NCBI RefSeq assembly: GCF_003428695.1
Contig: NZ_QURH01000110.1
Coordinates: 1-63,613, forward strand
Reading direction: 5' to 3'
DNA: 63,613 bases
DNA from: Actinomadura logoneensis
GTDB lineage: Bacteria; Actinomycetota; Actinomycetes; Streptosporangiales; Streptosporangiaceae
The notes beneath the pieces were generated by a model. The model ran no database searches, was not told where the DNA came from, and saw only the letters and a list, made by a program, of their open reading frames with translations. Both the position numbers and the translations under genes were made by a program. Position 1 is the first letter of the stretch; each line of letters starts with the position of its first letter. Shown in pieces: positions 25,770 to 34,232 of this stretch.

Positions 25770-26260
25770 GCCGGTGGACGGCCGCGCATCGCGCCCGTTG
25801 CGAGACCGAACAGCACGCCGCCGGTCAGGAACCACGGCTCGTAGACGAACGTCGCGAAACGCTCCTCCGCGCTGAGATCGCCCAGGTGGCGCATGCCCGA
25901 GGCGAGCGCGATCCAGTCGGGGACGCTGGGCAGCGCGTGCAGGACGAGCAGCGCCGTCGTCCCCCAGACCGCCGCGCGGACCATCCGGCCCGGCAGCCGC
26001 CCGCCCCAGGGACGGACGAGCGCCAGCGCGAGCCCCGCCGCGCCCAGCGACGCCGGGATGGCGATCACGTCGATGACCAGCAGCGCGGGTGTCCCGTAGA
26101 TGCTGCGTCCGTCGGGAAGGCCGAGGCGTCCGTCCGCGAGCCAGTAGACGTGGACGAGGGAGAACAGCAGGCCCCAGAGTGCCGCCGCGTAGGCGGCGAC
26201 CCGGCCGGTCACGGGCGTGCTCGCGGGGTGGCGGACGAGGCGGGCGGGGGTGATCTGCAT
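25766..26260 (-). CDS. DUF3995 membrane protein
   Basis: 164 residues, four membrane helices: AAYAAALWGLLFSLVHVYWL, LLVIDVIAIPASLGAAGLALAL, AAVWGTTALLVLHALPSV and FLTGGVLFGLATGAM. The first helix with HVYW and the spacing match the DUF3995 family of unknown function. Ends in the shared hairpin with ogt; divergent from the dnaN-like gene. Confidence 0.8.
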   Translation of the reverse strand: MQITPARLVRHPASTPVTGRVAAYAAALWGLLFSLVHVYWLADGRLGLPDGRSIYGTPALLVIDVIAIPASLGAAGLALALVRPWGGRLPGRMVRAAVWGTTALLVLHALPSVPDWIALASGMRHLGDLSAEERFATFVYEPWFLTGGVLFGLATGAMRGRPPA

Positions 26261-26447
26261 ACTCCGATCCTGCGCGCTCGCCTCCGGCCGCGTCTTCCCC
26301 CACGTCGGCGATCCAGCTCCCCCCCACGGGTGAGTTCTACGGGCGGGGGTTCTGTGCGTTCCCCGGGTTCTGCTTCGGCTCGGTTCTGTCGGTGGGCGGG
26401 GTTAGGGTTCGGGACGCTGCCGGATTTCGACCAGCGAGGGGTGGATC

Positions 26448-27596
26448 ATGGAGTTCCGGGTCGATCGTGGGGCGCTCGCCGACGCCGTGGCCTGGGCGGC
26501 CCGCACGCTTCCCGCGCGTCCGGCGCAGCCCGTCCTCGCGGGACTGCGCCTGGTCGCGGACGCGGACGGCGGCCTGGAGCTGGCCGGGTTCGACTACGAG
26601 GTGTCCGCGCAGGCCAGGCTGGACGCCGCCGTGGACACCCCCGGCCGGGCGCTCGTCCCCGGACGGCTGCTCGCCGACATCGTCCGCAGCCTGCCCGCGC
26701 AGCCGGTCGAGTTCCTCACCAAGGACAGCGAGCTCGTCCTGCGCTGCGGCAGCGCCGAGTTCGGCCTGCAGACCATGCCCGTGGAGGACTACCCGACCCT
26801 CCCCGAGCCGCCCGCCCGCGCGGGCACGGTCGCCGGGGAGGCGTTCGCCGCCGCCGTCGCCCAGGTCACCCCCGCCGCCGGACGCGACGACACGCTGCCG
26901 ATGCTCACCGGCGTCCGGATCGACCTCGAAGGCGACACCATGTGGCTGGCCTGCACCGACAGGTACCGCATCGCCGCCCGCGAGCTCACCTGGTCGCCGG
27001 ACGCCGAGGACTTCCACGCCGGGGTCGTCGTCCCGGCGCGCACCCTCGCCGACACCGCCAAGGCCATCCGGCCGGGCGCGACCGTGGCGCTGGGCCTGAC
27101 CGGGGAGGCCGACACCCTCATCGGGGTGTCCGGCGGCGACCGCAGCATGACCACGCGCCTGCTCGACGACCAGTACATCGACTACCGCAAGCGGCTCACC
27201 GGCGACTGGACGTCGGTCGCCCGCGTCCGCACCGCCCCGTTCGTCGAGGCGATCAAGCGCGTGGCGCTGGTCACCGAGCGCAGCACGCCCGTCCGGCTCG
27301 CGTTCGCGGGCGGCGAGGTCAGCGTCCGCGCCGCGTCCGGTGACGCCGCCCGGGCGAACGAGTCGCTGGGCGCCGAACTCGACGGCAACGAGATCGACAT
27401 CGCCTTCAGCCCGCAGTACCTGCTGGACGGCCTGGCCGGCATCCACACCGAGTACGCCCGCCTCGAATGCGCGGGTCCGACCAAGGCCGCGCTGCTCACC
27501 GGCATCCCCGACCCGGAGAAGGAGGGCGAGGGGGCCGACCTCGACGCCGACACGGGCTTCCGCTACCTGGCCATGCCCGTCCGCCTGACCTCCTGA
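26448..27596 (+). CDS. dnaN: DNA polymerase III sliding-clamp-like protein (beta subunit)
   Basis: 382 residues with the three clamp domains: FRVDRGALADAVAWAARTLPARPAQPVLAGL at the start, domain II with AGRDDTLPMLTGVRIDLEGDTMWLACTDRYRIA, and domain III ending YLAMPVRLTS, the usual C-terminal MPVRL motif that lines the partner-binding cleft. DdnaA, recF and gyrB are absent here, so this is probably a second clamp and not the main dnaN, which normally sits beside dnaA. Terminator follows directly. Whether it replaces or competes with the main clamp is unknown. Confidence 0.9.
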   Translation: MEFRVDRGALADAVAWAARTLPARPAQPVLAGLRLVADADGGLELAGFDYEVSAQARLDAAVDTPGRALVPGRLLADIVRSLPAQPVEFLTKDSELVLRCGSAEFGLQTMPVEDYPTLPEPPARAGTVAGEAFAAAVAQVTPAAGRDDTLPMLTGVRIDLEGDTMWLACTDRYRIAARELTWSPDAEDFHAGVVVPARTLADTAKAIRPGATVALGLTGEADTLIGVSGGDRSMTTRLLDDQYIDYRKRLTGDWTSVARVRTAPFVEAIKRVALVTERSTPVRLAFAGGEVSVRAASGDAARANESLGAELDGNEIDIAFSPQYLLDGLAGIHTEYARLECAGPTKAALLTGIPDPEKEGEGADLDADTGFRYLAMPVRLTS

Positions 27597-27695
27597 CGCC
27601 CTCACCGCCGAGGCGTCACGGCCGGGGGCCGGGGGCCGGGCCCCGGGCCGACTCGTGACCGCGACGAACCACCCTCAGCGCCCGTCTAGGGCTGC

Positions 27696-27733
27696 GCCGT
27701 TCGTGCCGCCCTGGGCCGGCACGAACGGCTTTG
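27696..27733 (+). terminator. Terminator of the dnaN-like gene
   Basis: GCCGTTCGTGCCG (27696-27708) pairs perfectly with 27717-27729 and is followed by TTTG. Confidence 0.75.
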
Positions 27734-27737
27734 TTCG

Positions 27738-27783
27738 TTGAGGGGCGGGAAGAGCCGCGCGAACGGCTCTTCCCGCCCCTCAA
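27738..27783 (-). terminator. Perfect 20-bp hairpin terminator of the convergent gene
   Basis: Bases 27738-27757 pair without mismatch with 27764-27783 around the loop CGCGAA, just after the stop of the minus-strand beta-propeller-like gene. Confidence 0.75.
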
Positions 27784-27800
27784 GGGACATCCAGGAGGAG

Positions 27801-29018
27801 TCAGGCGTCCTTCGGCTGCGCGGTGATGTCGGGGGAGGCGGTCGCGTCCGAGGCGGGCTCCTGAGCCCGGCTGCCCGCGAGCCAGAGCGTGCCGTCGGGG
27901 GCGGACGCCGAGGCGAGCCAGACGACCGGCTCGGCGGTGGAACGGTCCGTCCAGCCGTGGCCGTCGTAGTGGGCCGCGCCGCCGTCGCCGGCCGCGGTCC
28001 AGACGTCGTCGGATGCCCGAGCCGCCACGGTGTTCGCCGAGGTCAGCGGGGTTTTCATTCGAGACCAGCGCCGTCCGTCCCAGTGCAGGACGCCGCCGTG
28101 CCCGACGGCCCAGACGTCATCCGCGGCCGTCGCGGACACCCCGGCCAGCGGACCCTTGGCCGGGCTGCGGACGCGGTTCCAGGTTCGTCCGTCGAAGTGC
28201 AGGACGAGACCGGCCCGGTCGTCGGACCCGACGGCCCAGACGTCGTCCGGGGCCGTCGCGGCCACGGCGACGAGCCGTCCGCGCGGGATGTCCGGCATGT
28301 CGGACGGATTCCAGGATGTGCCGTCCCAGTACAGCGCCCGCGGCCCGTGCGGGGTGGCGTGCCCCACGGCCCACGCGCCGTCCTGCCCGGCCGCGCCGGC
28401 GGTTGCCACGGCGTTGAGGACGAGCCCGCGCAGCAGTTCAGGGGCGTCCCAGGACGTCCAGAAGGTGCCGTCCCCATGCCGGATGAGCGCCACGTCCCCG
28501 CGCTCAAGCCGGTCGTACGCGCCGCCGACGGCGATCACCGTCGCGCCGTCCGCCGGACCGCCCTTCCCTGATCGCGAACCGCCGCCCGCCGGACCGCCCG
28601 TCCCTGATCGCGGACCGCCGCCCGCGCCTGGATCGTCCTCCTGCCCGGCGTGCCGTCCGCGCTCGGTCGCCTGAACGCCTTCCCGGCCAGCAACCACACT
28701 GTCCCCGCCAGGGACGTGGGCCACACCGCGCAGCCGAGCTCCCACCAACGCCGCGGAAGCCAACGAGGCCTCGGAAGGATCCGGCAGGACGGCCCAGGAC
28801 GAGCCGTCCCAGCGGGCGGCCAGGGGCTTCTGGCCGACCGAGCCGACCACCCAGACCCCGCACGGCCCCGCCGTGATCCCCGAAAGCAGGCATCCCGCGA
28901 CGCCCGGCGGCGGCACGCTCGCGGAGGGGGCGCCGCCGGGGCCGAGGGCGGCGCGCGGGAAGAGCGCCATCACCGCGCCGGTCACTCCGGCGCGGGCTCG
29001 GGTCGCGTTCCGGTTCAC
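27801..29018 (-). CDS. Secreted protein with DDVWAVG beta-propeller-like repeats
   Basis: About 405 residues from a GTG at 29018 (CGAGGGGC upstream); longer starts up to 29108 are possible. At least six repeats of about 40-45 residues carry the pattern WDGxxW...D-x-VWAVG, as in Kelch/galactose-oxidase-like or WD-like propellers of actinobacterial exported proteins. A Gly/Arg/Ser-rich insertion (around GGGPRSGTGGPAGG) interrupts the second repeat. The N terminus has only a weak hydrophobic stretch (AGVTGAVMALF). Ligand unknown. Confidence 0.75.
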   Translation of the reverse strand: MNRNATRARAGVTGAVMALFPRAALGPGGAPSASVPPPGVAGCLLSGITAGPCGVWVVGSVGQKPLAARWDGSSWAVLPDPSEASLASAALVGARLRGVAHVPGGDSVVAGREGVQATERGRHAGQEDDPGAGGGPRSGTGGPAGGGSRSGKGGPADGATVIAVGGAYDRLERGDVALIRHGDGTFWTSWDAPELLRGLVLNAVATAGAAGQDGAWAVGHATPHGPRALYWDGTSWNPSDMPDIPRGRLVAVAATAPDDVWAVGSDDRAGLVLHFDGRTWNRVRSPAKGPLAGVSATAADDVWAVGHGGVLHWDGRRWSRMKTPLTSANTVAARASDDVWTAAGDGGAAHYDGHGWTDRSTAEPVVWLASASAPDGTLWLAGSRAQEPASDATASPDITAQPKDA

Positions 29019-29156
29019 CGTGAGCAGCCCCTCGTGAAGGTCAGGACCGACGTCCCCGCTGGACGGGATCATGAACGGTCCGGGGGTGTGTTGACAAGCG
29101 TCCCCCACCCTCTGAACGCACGAGGCGCTTCGGGCCGTTCCGGTCCCTCGGGAGCG

Positions 29157-29720
29157 TTACAGGTCCTGTACCGCGAGGGTGAAGCGCACTGGCTCCGCGG
29201 TGTCGTTTCCATAACCGTGGGGACGGTCGCCGGGGAAGAGCGCGGCGGTCCCGGCGGGAACGGCCTCGGCGTGGCCGTCCACATACAGCGTCAGCGTGCC
29301 GGACTCGACGTGCGCGATCTCCTTGGTGCCCGGCTTGTGCGCCTCGCTCTCGCGCAGCTCGCCCGGCCGCAGCTCCCAGCGCCACAGCTCCATGGTCGGG
29401 CGCGGGTCGGTGCCCGCCAGCAGCGTCCCGGTGCCGCCGGACTCGCCCTCCCACAGCACCACCTGCCGCGCGGGCGGGAACAGCCGGACCGGCGGCTCCT
29501 CGCTCACCTGCACCAGCCGGACGAGCGGGACGCCGAGCGCGTCCGAGACCCGGATGAGCGTGCCGAGGTTGGGATTGCCGCGCGCCTGCTCCAGGTTGAC
29601 CAGGACGCCCTTGCTGACGCCCGCGCGCTCGGCGAGCTCGTCCAGGCTCCAGCCGTGGCCGGTGCGCAGGGCCCGGACGGTCCGCGCGACGGCGCCGCCG
29701 ACCGCCTCCTGATCGCTCAT
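29157..29720 (-). CDS. XRE-family regulator with C-terminal cupin
   Basis: 187 residues. Helix-turn-helix domain GWSLDELAERAGVSKGVLVNLEQARGNPNLGTL, then a cupin sensor with HKPGTKEIAHVESGTLTLYVDG and GDRPHGYGN. Such proteins (SutR/PuuR type) bind a small ligand in the cupin and repress nearby genes. Divergent from the B3/4 and EamA genes, which it probably controls. The ATG at 29720 is preferred; a GTG three codons upstream is possible. Confidence 0.88.
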   Translation of the reverse strand: MSDQEAVGGAVARTVRALRTGHGWSLDELAERAGVSKGVLVNLEQARGNPNLGTLIRVSDALGVPLVRLVQVSEEPPVRLFPPARQVVLWEGESGGTGTLLAGTDPRPTMELWRWELRPGELRESEAHKPGTKEIAHVESGTLTLYVDGHAEAVPAGTAALFPGDRPHGYGNDTAEPVRFTLAVQDL

Positions 29721-29740
29721 CCCCGTCACCCTACCTTCGG

Positions 29741-29760
29741 TCGATATAATGATATACAGA
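29741..29760. promoter_or_regulatory. Divergent promoter/operator with TATAAT
   Basis: TCGATATAATGATATACAGA is an AT-rich island in GC-rich sequence. It includes a perfect -10 hexamer TATAAT (29745-29750) and ATAT half-sites around AATG, suited to be promoter and operator of the regulator and the B3/4-EamA operon. Confidence 0.5.
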
Positions 29761-29791
29761 GTCCGCTTAAATGACCGAAAGGGTGTTCTCC

Positions 29792-30451
29792 ATGCTGGAA
29801 CAGATCGTCGTCGACGCCGCGGTGCGCGAACTGCGCCCCGACTTCGCGGTGCTCCTCATGTCCGCGGAGGGCCTGGTCAACGGCCCTTCGGACGCGACGT
29901 CCGAGGGCTGGCTGGCCGCCGCCGCGACCGCCGCCGACCCGTCCGACCCGCACGTCGAGTCGTGGCGCGAGGCGTACACCGCGTTCGGCGCCAAGCCCAA
30001 GCGGACCCGGCCGTCCGTGGACGCGCTGCTCCGCCGCGCCGACGCCCTGCCCGCCATCAACCGCGTCGTGGACGCCTACAACGCCGTCAGCGTCGAGTAC
30101 GCCCTGCCCATCGGCGGCGAGGACCTCGACACCTACGAGGGCCCGGCCCGCCTCGTGCGCGCGCGGGGCGATGAGCCGTTCGACGTCGTCGTCAACGGCG
30201 AACCGGCCGTGGAGCACCCGTCCGAGGGCGAGGTCGTCTGGCGGGACGACAGGGGCGTCACCTGCCGCCGCTGGAACTGGCGGCAGTGCGTCCGCACCCG
30301 CATCACCGAGGACACCAAGAACGCCCTGTTCCTGTTCGAACGCCTCGAGCCGTACCCGCTCGACCGCCTGCGCGCCGCCGGCGACGCGCTCGCGGCCCAC
30401 CTCCGCGCGATCTCCCCGGACGTCCGGATCGAGACCAGGCTGCTCGACTGA
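29792..30451 (+). CDS. B3/4 (PheRS editing-like) domain protein
   Basis: About 219 residues from ATG 29792 (GAAAGGG upstream); an ATG at 29771 lacks a ribosome site. The B3/4 fold of phenylalanyl-tRNA synthetase beta is recognisable: ESWREAYTAFGAKPKRTRPSVDALLRRA, LPAINRVVDAYNAVSVEYALPIGGEDLD and WNWRQCVRTRITEDTKNALF. Free-standing members may edit or bind aminoacyl-tRNA or an amino acid. The stop overlaps the next gene's ATG (TGATG), so translation is coupled to the transporter. Confidence 0.88.
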   Translation: MLEQIVVDAAVRELRPDFAVLLMSAEGLVNGPSDATSEGWLAAAATAADPSDPHVESWREAYTAFGAKPKRTRPSVDALLRRADALPAINRVVDAYNAVSVEYALPIGGEDLDTYEGPARLVRARGDEPFDVVVNGEPAVEHPSEGEVVWRDDRGVTCRRWNWRQCVRTRITEDTKNALFLFERLEPYPLDRLRAAGDALAAHLRAISPDVRIETRLLD

Positions 30452-31314
30452 TGATCACGATCCTCGCGCTCGGCGCCGCGCTGGCCTACGGCGTCGCCGA
30501 CTTCCTCGGCGGCACGGTCACCCGGTACTCCAGCACCCTCAAGGCGCTGTTCTGGTGCGTCCCGGCCGGCCTCGCCGTGCTGGCCGCCTCCGCGCTGCTC
30601 ACCGGCCGCACCCCCACCTCCGCCTCGCTGGCCTGGGGGTTCGCCGCCGGGATCGCGGGCGGCACGGGCCTGCTGGCCTTCTACCGGGCGCTCGCCCGCG
30701 GTCCCATGTCGGTCGTCGCCCCCGTCTCGGCCCTGGCGTCCGCGCTGCTGCCGATCGCGGTCGGCGTCGCCCGCGGCGAACGCCTCGACGCGACCGTCCT
30801 CACCGGCGTCCTGATCTGCCTGGTGGCGATCGCCCTGGTCAGCATGGAGAAGTCGGACGGCCCGTCCGAGCGGTCCCGCGGCGTGCTGGACAGCGGCCCG
30901 CTCATGGCGGGCGTCTCCGGCGTCTGCTTCGGCCTGTTCTTCGTGCTGGTCAAGGCCGCCGGGACGGACGGCGGCCTCTGGCCCCTCGTCGCCGCCCGCG
31001 CCGGGAACCTCGCCGTCGTGGCGCTCGCCCTCGCCGTCGTCCTCGCGCGCGGCGGCGCGCCCGGAGCGCGCGTGTCCGGACGCCGCCTGATCGGCCTCGC
31101 GCTCCTCTCCGGCGCCCTGGACGCGTCCGCGAACGTCCTCTACTACCTCGCGGTGAACAGCGGCCTGCTCAGCCTCGCCGCCGTCCTGACCTCGCTCTAC
31201 CCGGCGATCACCGTCCTGCTGGCCCGGATCGCCTACAGCGAGCGGCTCCGCAGCGTCCAACGCGTCGGCCTCGCGCTGGCCGCCACGGGCGTCACGCTGG
31301 TCACCGTCGGCTGA
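30451..31314 (+). CDS. EamA/DMT-family transporter
   Basis: 287 residues, ten membrane helices in two EamA repeats: MITILALGAALAYGVADFLGG at the start, FYRALARGPMSVVAPVSALASALLPIAVG closing repeat one, and YYLAVNSGLLSLAAVLTSLYPAITVLLARIAYSERL closing repeat two. Coupled to the B3/4 gene and likely under the cupin regulator; an amino acid or derived metabolite is the likely export substrate (inference from partners). Confidence 0.88.
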   Translation: MITILALGAALAYGVADFLGGTVTRYSSTLKALFWCVPAGLAVLAASALLTGRTPTSASLAWGFAAGIAGGTGLLAFYRALARGPMSVVAPVSALASALLPIAVGVARGERLDATVLTGVLICLVAIALVSMEKSDGPSERSRGVLDSGPLMAGVSGVCFGLFFVLVKAAGTDGGLWPLVAARAGNLAVVALALAVVLARGGAPGARVSGRRLIGLALLSGALDASANVLYYLAVNSGLLSLAAVLTSLYPAITVLLARIAYSERLRSVQRVGLALAATGVTLVTVG

Positions 31315-31341
31315 CCGTCCCGCCCCCTAGAGTGGACGGCC

Positions 31342-31980
31342 GTGCCTGATTCCTCCTCCTACGTCGGCGCCACCGCCGACGCCTACGACGCGGTCGCCGT
31401 CCTGTACACCGAGTTCGTCGCCGGCATCCTCGACGACGCGGCGCTGGACAGGGCGACGCTCGCGGCGTTCGCCGAACTGGTCCGCGCCTCCGGCAACCCG
31501 GCCGCCGTCGAGGTCGGCTGCGGCCCCGGCCACATGACCGCGCACCTGCGCGACCTCGGCCTGGACGCCTTCGGCCTCGACATCGCCCCCGCGATGATCG
31601 ACATCGCCCGCGGCGCCCATCCGGAGATCCGCTTCGACCTCTCCTCCATGGACGCCGTGGCCGTCCCGGACGCCTCCCTCGGCGGCGTCCTGTCCTGGTA
31701 CTCCCTCATCCACACCCCGCCCGCCGAACTCCGCCCCTACCTGGAGGAGTTCCACCGCGTCCTGGCGCCCGGCGGCCTGCTCCTGCTCGGCTTCTTCGCG
31801 GCGGACGGCCCCGACCCGGTGCCCTTCGACCACCGGGTCGCCCCCGCCTACCGCTGGTCCCTGGACGCCCTCGCCGCCCGCGTCACCGAGGCCGGCTTCA
31901 CCGAGGTCGAACGCAGCCTCCGCGAGCCCGCCGAGAACGAACGCCACCGCCAGGGCCGCCTGCTGCTCCGCCGCACTTGA
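31342..31980 (+). CDS. Class I SAM-dependent methyltransferase
   Basis: 212 residues from GTG 31342. SAM-binding motif I VEVGCGPGHMTAHLRDLGLDAFGLDIAPAMIDIA, then LGGVLSWYSLIHTPP and VLAPGGLLLLGFF. The acceptor cannot be told. Lies 27 bp after the transporter and may be cotranscribed. Confidence 0.9.
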   Translation: MPDSSSYVGATADAYDAVAVLYTEFVAGILDDAALDRATLAAFAELVRASGNPAAVEVGCGPGHMTAHLRDLGLDAFGLDIAPAMIDIARGAHPEIRFDLSSMDAVAVPDASLGGVLSWYSLIHTPPAELRPYLEEFHRVLAPGGLLLLGFFAADGPDPVPFDHRVAPAYRWSLDALAARVTEAGFTEVERSLREPAENERHRQGRLLLRRT

Positions 31981-32090
31981 TCAGTTCTGCGCCCCGTACG
32001 AAACAGCACCGGGACCCCGGACCAGCCGGCCCCCGAAGAACCTGGACCGGACGATCCTGCCGGTCCCTGACGAGTCGCCGGAGCGAGGAC

Positions 32091-33002
32091 GTGATCGAGC
32101 AGCAGAACCTGACCGAGTTCGCCGGACTGCCCGTCCGGCGCGAGGCGGAACCGGGCGTCGCCCCCGAGTCCGTCGCCTGGAAGATCGACAGCAACGGCCG
32201 CGACAAGTGGCGTGACGTGCTGCAACGCCTGTTCGACGCCGTCCCGGCCGAGCGGATCACCGCCCTGGTCGTGGGCTGGTGGGCCTACGACGACGAGGAC
32301 GAGCCCGATCCGGTGCAAGCCCTGGTCGAGGCCGCCGACCGGATGCCCGCGCTGCGTGCCCTGTTCCTCGGCGACATGTCCAGGGAGCAGGCGGAGATCT
32401 CCTGGATCCGGCTCTCCGACGTCACGCCCCTGCTCGCCGCCTACCCCGCGCTCGAGCAGTTCGAGGTCCGCGGCGGCGACGGCCTGCTCCTCCAGCCGGT
32501 CGCGAGCACCACATTGCGGAGACTGCGCTTCGAGTCCGGCGGCCTGCCCGCCGAGGTGGTCCGGGCGGTGTGGGAGAGCGACCTGCCCAACCTCGCCCAT
32601 CTGGACTTCTGGATCGGCGACCCGAACTACAACTACGGCGGCGAGGTCCGCATGGACGACCTGGAGCCGTTCCTCTCGGGGGAGCGGTTCCCGGCGCTCC
32701 GGCGGCTCGCCCTGGAGAACTGCGAGTTCCAGGACCAGATCGCCGAGGCCGTCGCGACGGCGCCGGTCGTCGCCCAACTGCAGTCCCTGAGCCTCGCCAA
32801 GGGCACCCTCACCGACCGCGGCGCCGAGGCGCTGCTGACCGGCCAGCCCCTCACCCACCTGAACTCCCTCGACCTGCACCACCACTACCTGTCGGACGAC
32901 ATGATGCGCCGACTCCGCCACGCCCTCCCCGGCGTAGACCTCAACCTGACCGAACAGCAGACCCCGGACGACGGCTGGCTCTACATCGCCATCTCCGAAT
33001 AA
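32091..33002 (+). CDS. STM4015-like leucine-rich-repeat protein
   Basis: 303 residues from GTG 32091 with GAGCGAGGA upstream. The central part has irregular LRR-like units (ALRALFLGDMS, LRRLRFESGGLP, LRRLALENCEFQD, LQSLSLAKGTLTDRG, LNSLDLHHHYLSDD). The layout matches the STM4015 family described from Salmonella; the other members of that gene group are not here. Function unknown, cytoplasmic. Confidence 0.8.
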   Translation: MIEQQNLTEFAGLPVRREAEPGVAPESVAWKIDSNGRDKWRDVLQRLFDAVPAERITALVVGWWAYDDEDEPDPVQALVEAADRMPALRALFLGDMSREQAEISWIRLSDVTPLLAAYPALEQFEVRGGDGLLLQPVASTTLRRLRFESGGLPAEVVRAVWESDLPNLAHLDFWIGDPNYNYGGEVRMDDLEPFLSGERFPALRRLALENCEFQDQIAEAVATAPVVAQLQSLSLAKGTLTDRGAEALLTGQPLTHLNSLDLHHHYLSDDMMRRLRHALPGVDLNLTEQQTPDDGWLYIAISE

Positions 33003-33037
33003 CAAGCCCGCGCGCGAAGGGCAGCTGAAACCAGAAA

Positions 33038-33077
33038 ACGTCTGAGGGCGGCACCCGCAGGTGCCGCCCTCAGACGT
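33038..33077 (-). terminator. Terminator of tRNA-Ser(CGA)
   Basis: Perfect 18-bp stem (33038-33055 with 33060-33077). Read on the minus strand it is followed by TTTTCTGG. The stem carries GAGGGCGGCACC, shared with hairpins at 50263 and 51534. Confidence 0.8.
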
Positions 33078-33102
33078 TTGGCCAGCTCAAAGGCCATCTA
33101 GA

Positions 33103-33190
33103 TGGCGGTGGCGGTGGGATTCGAACCCACGGAAGCTTGCACTTCACACGCTTTCGAGGCGTGCGCCCTCGTCCACTAGGCGACGCCACC
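33103..33190 (-). tRNA. tRNA-Ser (CGA)
   Basis: 88 bases with encoded CCA. Acceptor stem GGTGGCG/CGCCACC, anticodon stem CACGC/GCGTG with loop CTCGAAA (anticodon CGA, reading UCG), a long variable arm as in class II tRNAs, and T arm GTGGGTTCGAATCCCAC. Confidence 0.97.
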
Positions 33191-33200
33191 GCGGAAGAGC

Positions 33201-33734
33201 CTACCGGACTCTGCGGGATGCGAAGAACTCGATTAGCGGAGCGGCGCACTCGTCGGCCAGGACGCCGATGATCACCTCGGGCCGGTGGTTGAGCCGGCGG
33301 TCCCGGACGACGTCCCACAGGGAGCCCACCGCGCCCGCCTTCTCGTCGATCGCGCCGTACACGACGCGGTCGAGGCGGGACTGCACCGCGGCCCCCGCGC
33401 ACATCGTGCAGGGCTCCAGGGTCACCACCAGCGTGCAGCCGGACAGGCGCCACGAGCCGAGCGCCGAGGCGGCCTCGCGCATCGCGACGATCTCGGCATG
33501 GCCGGTCGGGTCGTGGGTCTCCTCACGGTCGTTGCGGCCCCGTCCGAGGACGGTCCCGTCCGGGCCGAGGACCACCGCCCCCACCGGGACGTCCCCCGAC
33601 CGGGCCGCGAGGCGCGCCTCGTCCAGGGCGAGGCGCATGACCGGCTCGTACCCGCGGGCGGCGGCGTCGGTGGCGCGGACGCCGAAGTCCGGGCTCCGCG
33701 GCGGCTCCGGGGCACCTGCGGCCTGATCAGTCAC
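33201..33734 (-). CDS. tadA: tRNA-specific adenosine deaminase TadA
   Basis: 177 residues. Converts A34 to inosine in tRNA-Arg(ACG). Zn-binding catalytic residues: His79 and Glu81 in GHAEIVAMREA, Cys109 and Cys112 in PCTMC. VPVGAVVLGPDG and the C-terminal DEKAGAVGSLWDVV are typical. An N-terminal tail of about 25 residues precedes the fold. Overlaps the upstream accessory gene by 8 bases, so the two are coupled. Confidence 0.95.
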   Translation of the reverse strand: MTDQAAGAPEPPRSPDFGVRATDAAARGYEPVMRLALDEARLAARSGDVPVGAVVLGPDGTVLGRGRNDREETHDPTGHAEIVAMREAASALGSWRLSGCTLVVTLEPCTMCAGAAVQSRLDRVVYGAIDEKAGAVGSLWDVVRDRRLNHRPEVIIGVLADECAAPLIEFFASRRVR

Positions 33735-34164
33735 GGAGCCGGTCGAACTCCTCGCCGAACCCGGCGGCCTCGGCGATCGTCAGCAGCGCGTCGCCGGGCA
33801 GGGAGCGCTCGCCCAGCTCGCCGAGCTGCTCGCCGTCCACGCCGAGATCGGTGAGCAGGGACGCGTCGCCGGACGGGTCACCGTCCGGGGCGTCCCCGAC
33901 GAGCGGCTGGAACAGGCCCGCGAGCCGGTCGTCGCGGACGGCCGAGACGTAGGCACGGGGCTCGTCGTCGCCGTCCAGCCGGACGATCGCGAACCAGTCG
34001 TCCTCCTGCTCCACCAGCAGCACCACGGAGTCCCCGTAGGACTCGACGGCGGCCTCGCGGAGCTGGTCGGCGATGTCGTCGACGCTCTCGGCCTCGGCGA
34101 GCGCGGCCTCGGTCCCGACCCAGCCCTGCGGCGTGCGGGCGAAGACGGCGGCGAAATACGACAC
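33727..34164 (-). CDS. tRNA adenosine deaminase-associated protein (copy 1)
   Basis: 145 residues from GTG 34164 (VSYFAAVFARTPQGW). Acidic alpha/beta protein with FAIVRLDGDDEPRAYVSAV and the C-terminal SLLTDLGVDGEQLGELGE...GDALLTIAEAAGFGEEFDRL. It matches the actinobacterial family always found next to tadA and overlaps tadA here. Role beside TadA is not known. Related in sequence to the next gene upstream. Confidence 0.88.
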   Translation of the reverse strand: MSYFAAVFARTPQGWVGTEAALAEAESVDDIADQLREAAVESYGDSVVLLVEQEDDWFAIVRLDGDDEPRAYVSAVRDDRLAGLFQPLVGDAPDGDPSGDASLLTDLGVDGEQLGELGERSLPGDALLTIAEAAGFGEEFDRLRD

Positions 34165-34232
34165 CCGTTCATTGTGGACCACGAGGCTCCGCCGGTCACA
34201 CCCCTCACCCGCCCCAAGGGGCCGGACGGGGG

